Below are positions 62,677 to 64,000 of a DNA stretch of 64,000 bases, in pieces (position 1 is the stretch's first letter; each line of letters begins with the position of its first letter). Source of the DNA: Pycnopodia helianthoides (Eukaryota > Echinodermata > Asteroidea > Forcipulatida > Asteriidae). The stretch spans positions 4,683,394 to 4,747,393 of the forward strand of contig CM063262.1 in NCBI GenBank assembly GCA_032158295.1, written 5' to 3'. Both the position numbers and the translations under genes were made by a program. Under the pieces are notes generated by a model, which saw only the letters and a list, made by a program, of their open reading frames with translations, had not been told where the DNA came from and searched no databases.

Positions 62677-62765
62677 GGGTGTTAAAATAACACTCATTTC
62701 TGCCTACACAATCACATTGGTGTTATTTTTAACACCCATGGTGTCCATTTTAACACACCCCATCT
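62677..62765. repeat. foldback repeat, GGGTGTTA type
   Basis: GGGTGTTAAAATAACAC (62677-62693) pairs with the block GGTGTTATTTTTAACACCC (62719-62737); a third related block (GGTGTCCATTTTAACACACC) follows. Probably the end of a MITE. Confidence 0.65.
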
Positions 62766-63295
62766 TTTGCAGTGTGTATATAATGTACTGTTAATTATAT
62801 TCGTTGCGGTTATACTGACCCGTACTGGTATGCATTGTCTTTATTAGTTTAAAGGGTACTACAGCATATGTCTCAAATAGCAAAAAAAAACACCAAAAAA
62901 ACATTACATACAAATCTCAGTTTTTTTCTCTCTTCTTCTCGCTGATCACAGTCGAGGGGGATTTCTGAATCGTGCTCATTTCGATTGCATGCGGCAGCCG
63001 AGATAACAAACGCCCTAAAGTTGCATGGGCCGATTTTCGCACCCCCCCCCCACCAATTTGTTTTCTTCAAACATTCAGTTTTATTTTTTCTCTGAACGAA
63101 TTTCGACAGATAATGCTGTTTCAAAACGCAAAAAACATACCAAACAAACTGGAGCATTTTCATGCTACGGAAAATGCAGAAATTACACACTGTAACGTGC
63201 ACATTTATTGTTTACACATGGAAAAAATGAGAAAATGTTGGGAACCGACAATAAGTCATTTCCAGTTGTTATTCCACTCATCATTGGGCGGATTT
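62766..63295. other. unassigned sequence
   Basis: Frames on both strands at 62873-63310 have no domain. Poly-C near 63043. Confidence 0.35.
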
Positions 63296-63497
63296 AGGAA
63301 GAAACTATAAATAAGTAGTAAACTTGCGGAAGACGAGCAGGGTATACTGTTCGAAACGTCGAGACCACACCGGCTCTTCTCAGAGCCAACACTCTCACAA
63401 AAGAGATTTACACATGGTTGTACCCGCAAGTTTACTATTTATTTATAGTTTCTTCCTATTTCTCCACACCATGCAAATCTTCAAACAATACTTACTT
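63296..63497 (+). mobile_element. retroposed-looking element with 34-bp inverted repeat and histone-type stem-loop
   Basis: Arms 63296-63329 and 63424-63457 are inverted repeats matching at 33 of 34 positions (AGGAAGAAACTATAAATAA ... AAACTTGCGG). The 94-bp spacer holds TTCGAAACGTCGAGACC and GGCTCTTCTCAGAGCC (63372-63387). After the right arm come 40 more bases, and ATTGGGCGGATTT occurs at 63283-63295 and again at 63498-63510, a 13-bp flanking direct repeat as expected from target-primed retrotransposition. Confidence 0.75.
63372..63387 (+). other. histone mRNA 3' stem-loop consensus
   Basis: GGCTCTTCTCAGAGCC fits the animal histone pre-mRNA stem-loop consensus GGYYYTTYTNARRRCC at every position: a 6-bp stem and 4-nt loop TCTC. 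CAAAAGAGAT at 63398-63407 lies where the purine-rich U7 snRNA-binding downstream element sits in histone genes. No histone coding sequence is nearby. SLBP or U7 use is inference. Confidence 0.6.
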
Positions 63498-63529
63498 ATT
63501 GGGCGGATTTGTTCGTGCTTATAGCTTAC

Positions 63530-63917
63530 CCTAAAAGGCAAATTAAACCGTTGGTTTTTGGAACCGTTCTAATCCTAATATACATGTATAAAAATATACA
63601 CTAAAACCGACCTGTAAAAGTTTATTTTCGAAAAGTGGCAGCGTTTTTTAGAATTAGCCGAAAATCTGGAGCAGTTATGTCCACGCAGGAAGAATAATCC
63701 GTATAAATTGGAATACACAATCTGAGAAACGTTTCATGCAGAAACGTTTCTCAGATTGAAATGTTTTGTATTCCCTCTCTTTAAAACCACATTCTTTTGA
63801 AGGGAATCGTTTCTCAACATGTCATACATTATCAAAGGCTGCAGTGCTTCTTACCAAGTAAATTTTTGTGGACATTAATTGTCAGGAGTAATTACCAAAG
63901 GTATACCCTCCCTTTAA
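63530..63917 (-). mobile_element. TTAA MITE, E family, with perfect 18-bp palindrome arms
   Basis: Right end ACCAAAGGTATACCCTCCCT then TTAA at 63914-63917; left end decayed (CCTAAAAGGCAAATTAAACC). CAATCTGAGAAACGTTTC (63718-63735) and GAAACGTTTCTCAGATTG (63741-63758) pair perfectly around ATGCA. Confidence 0.88.
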
Positions 63918-64000
63918 AGGAACATTACAGAATTGGTAAGAAAAAAACTTGTGAAATATACTTTTTGATCACAGATTTACATAAAACTTACACGGTCTAA
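63914..64000 (-). mobile_element. TTAA MITE, C family, cut by window end
   Basis: TTAAAGGAACATTACAGAAT starts at the TTAA that ends the E element. Order matches the reverse-oriented C copy at 36737. Confidence 0.9.

Overview
The window looks like repeat-rich non-coding DNA from an animal nuclear genome. It is AT-rich. The longest ATG-initiated frame is 181 codons and is built from repeats. No bacterial or phage gene organisation is visible. Nearly every kilobase holds short non-autonomous DNA transposons, tRNA-derived SINE pieces, LINE remnants or minisatellites. The style of these repeats (GGGCCCAATTTCAT...ATGAAATTGGGCCC elements, many TTAA-ended MITEs, GC-rich CAGGCCTGG elements) reminds me of echinoderms, most likely a sea star. 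That assignment is inference from memory of such genomes and was not tested.

Repeat families, named locally here. (1) TTAA-bounded MITEs C, D, E, G and H, about 300-470 bp, with imperfect terminal inverted repeats starting TTAAAGG and usually a central palindrome. (2) CAG...CTG-ended elements: A (CAGGCCTGG, 6-bp target duplication in one copy), F (CAGGGTTCTG, 6-bp duplications in two copies), I (CAGAGCTGCC, 6-bp duplications in two copies), J (CAGGGCTCG, 5-bp duplications in two copies plus a related 356-bp element) and one hAT-like element with an 8-bp duplication. (3) B elements (GGGCCCAATTTCAT ends, about 190 bp). (4) Three tRNA-derived SINE types: S1 (Lys-like), S2 (box A TGGTCTAGTGG) and S3 (Leu/Ser-like). 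(5) Two LINE 3' remnants with recognisable RT C-terminal motifs.

Layout. 1-7.3 kb: minisatellite at the left edge, a J element containing a duplicated H element, a SINE split by a MITE, D/G elements, a tandem segmental duplication and a 167-bp tandem repeat. 7.3-19 kb: scattered I, J, H, E, C, F and D elements, two SINEs and a possible minus-strand exon near 12.9 kb. 19-29 kb: an unrecognised 150-codon frame, a NotI-rich 34-bp array, a minisatellite interrupted by an A element, a second minisatellite, an array built on a SINE box A, and a possible first exon at 26.6 kb. 28-43 kb: abutting and nested elements, including an hAT-like element inside an F element. 43-52 kb: a possible TEDC1-like minus-strand exon, paired DR1+CRE modules, a LINE remnant and a CpG-rich, promoter-like block at 49.5-49.8 kb with splice-compatible open segments downstream. 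52-64 kb: more TTAA elements, several sharing one TTAA, a CRE half-site cluster, a first-exon-like segment at 62.0 kb, and a 34-bp inverted-repeat element carrying a histone-type stem-loop.

No complete gene could be assembled. The exon calls are provisional because they rest only on open frames, splice consensus and composition.
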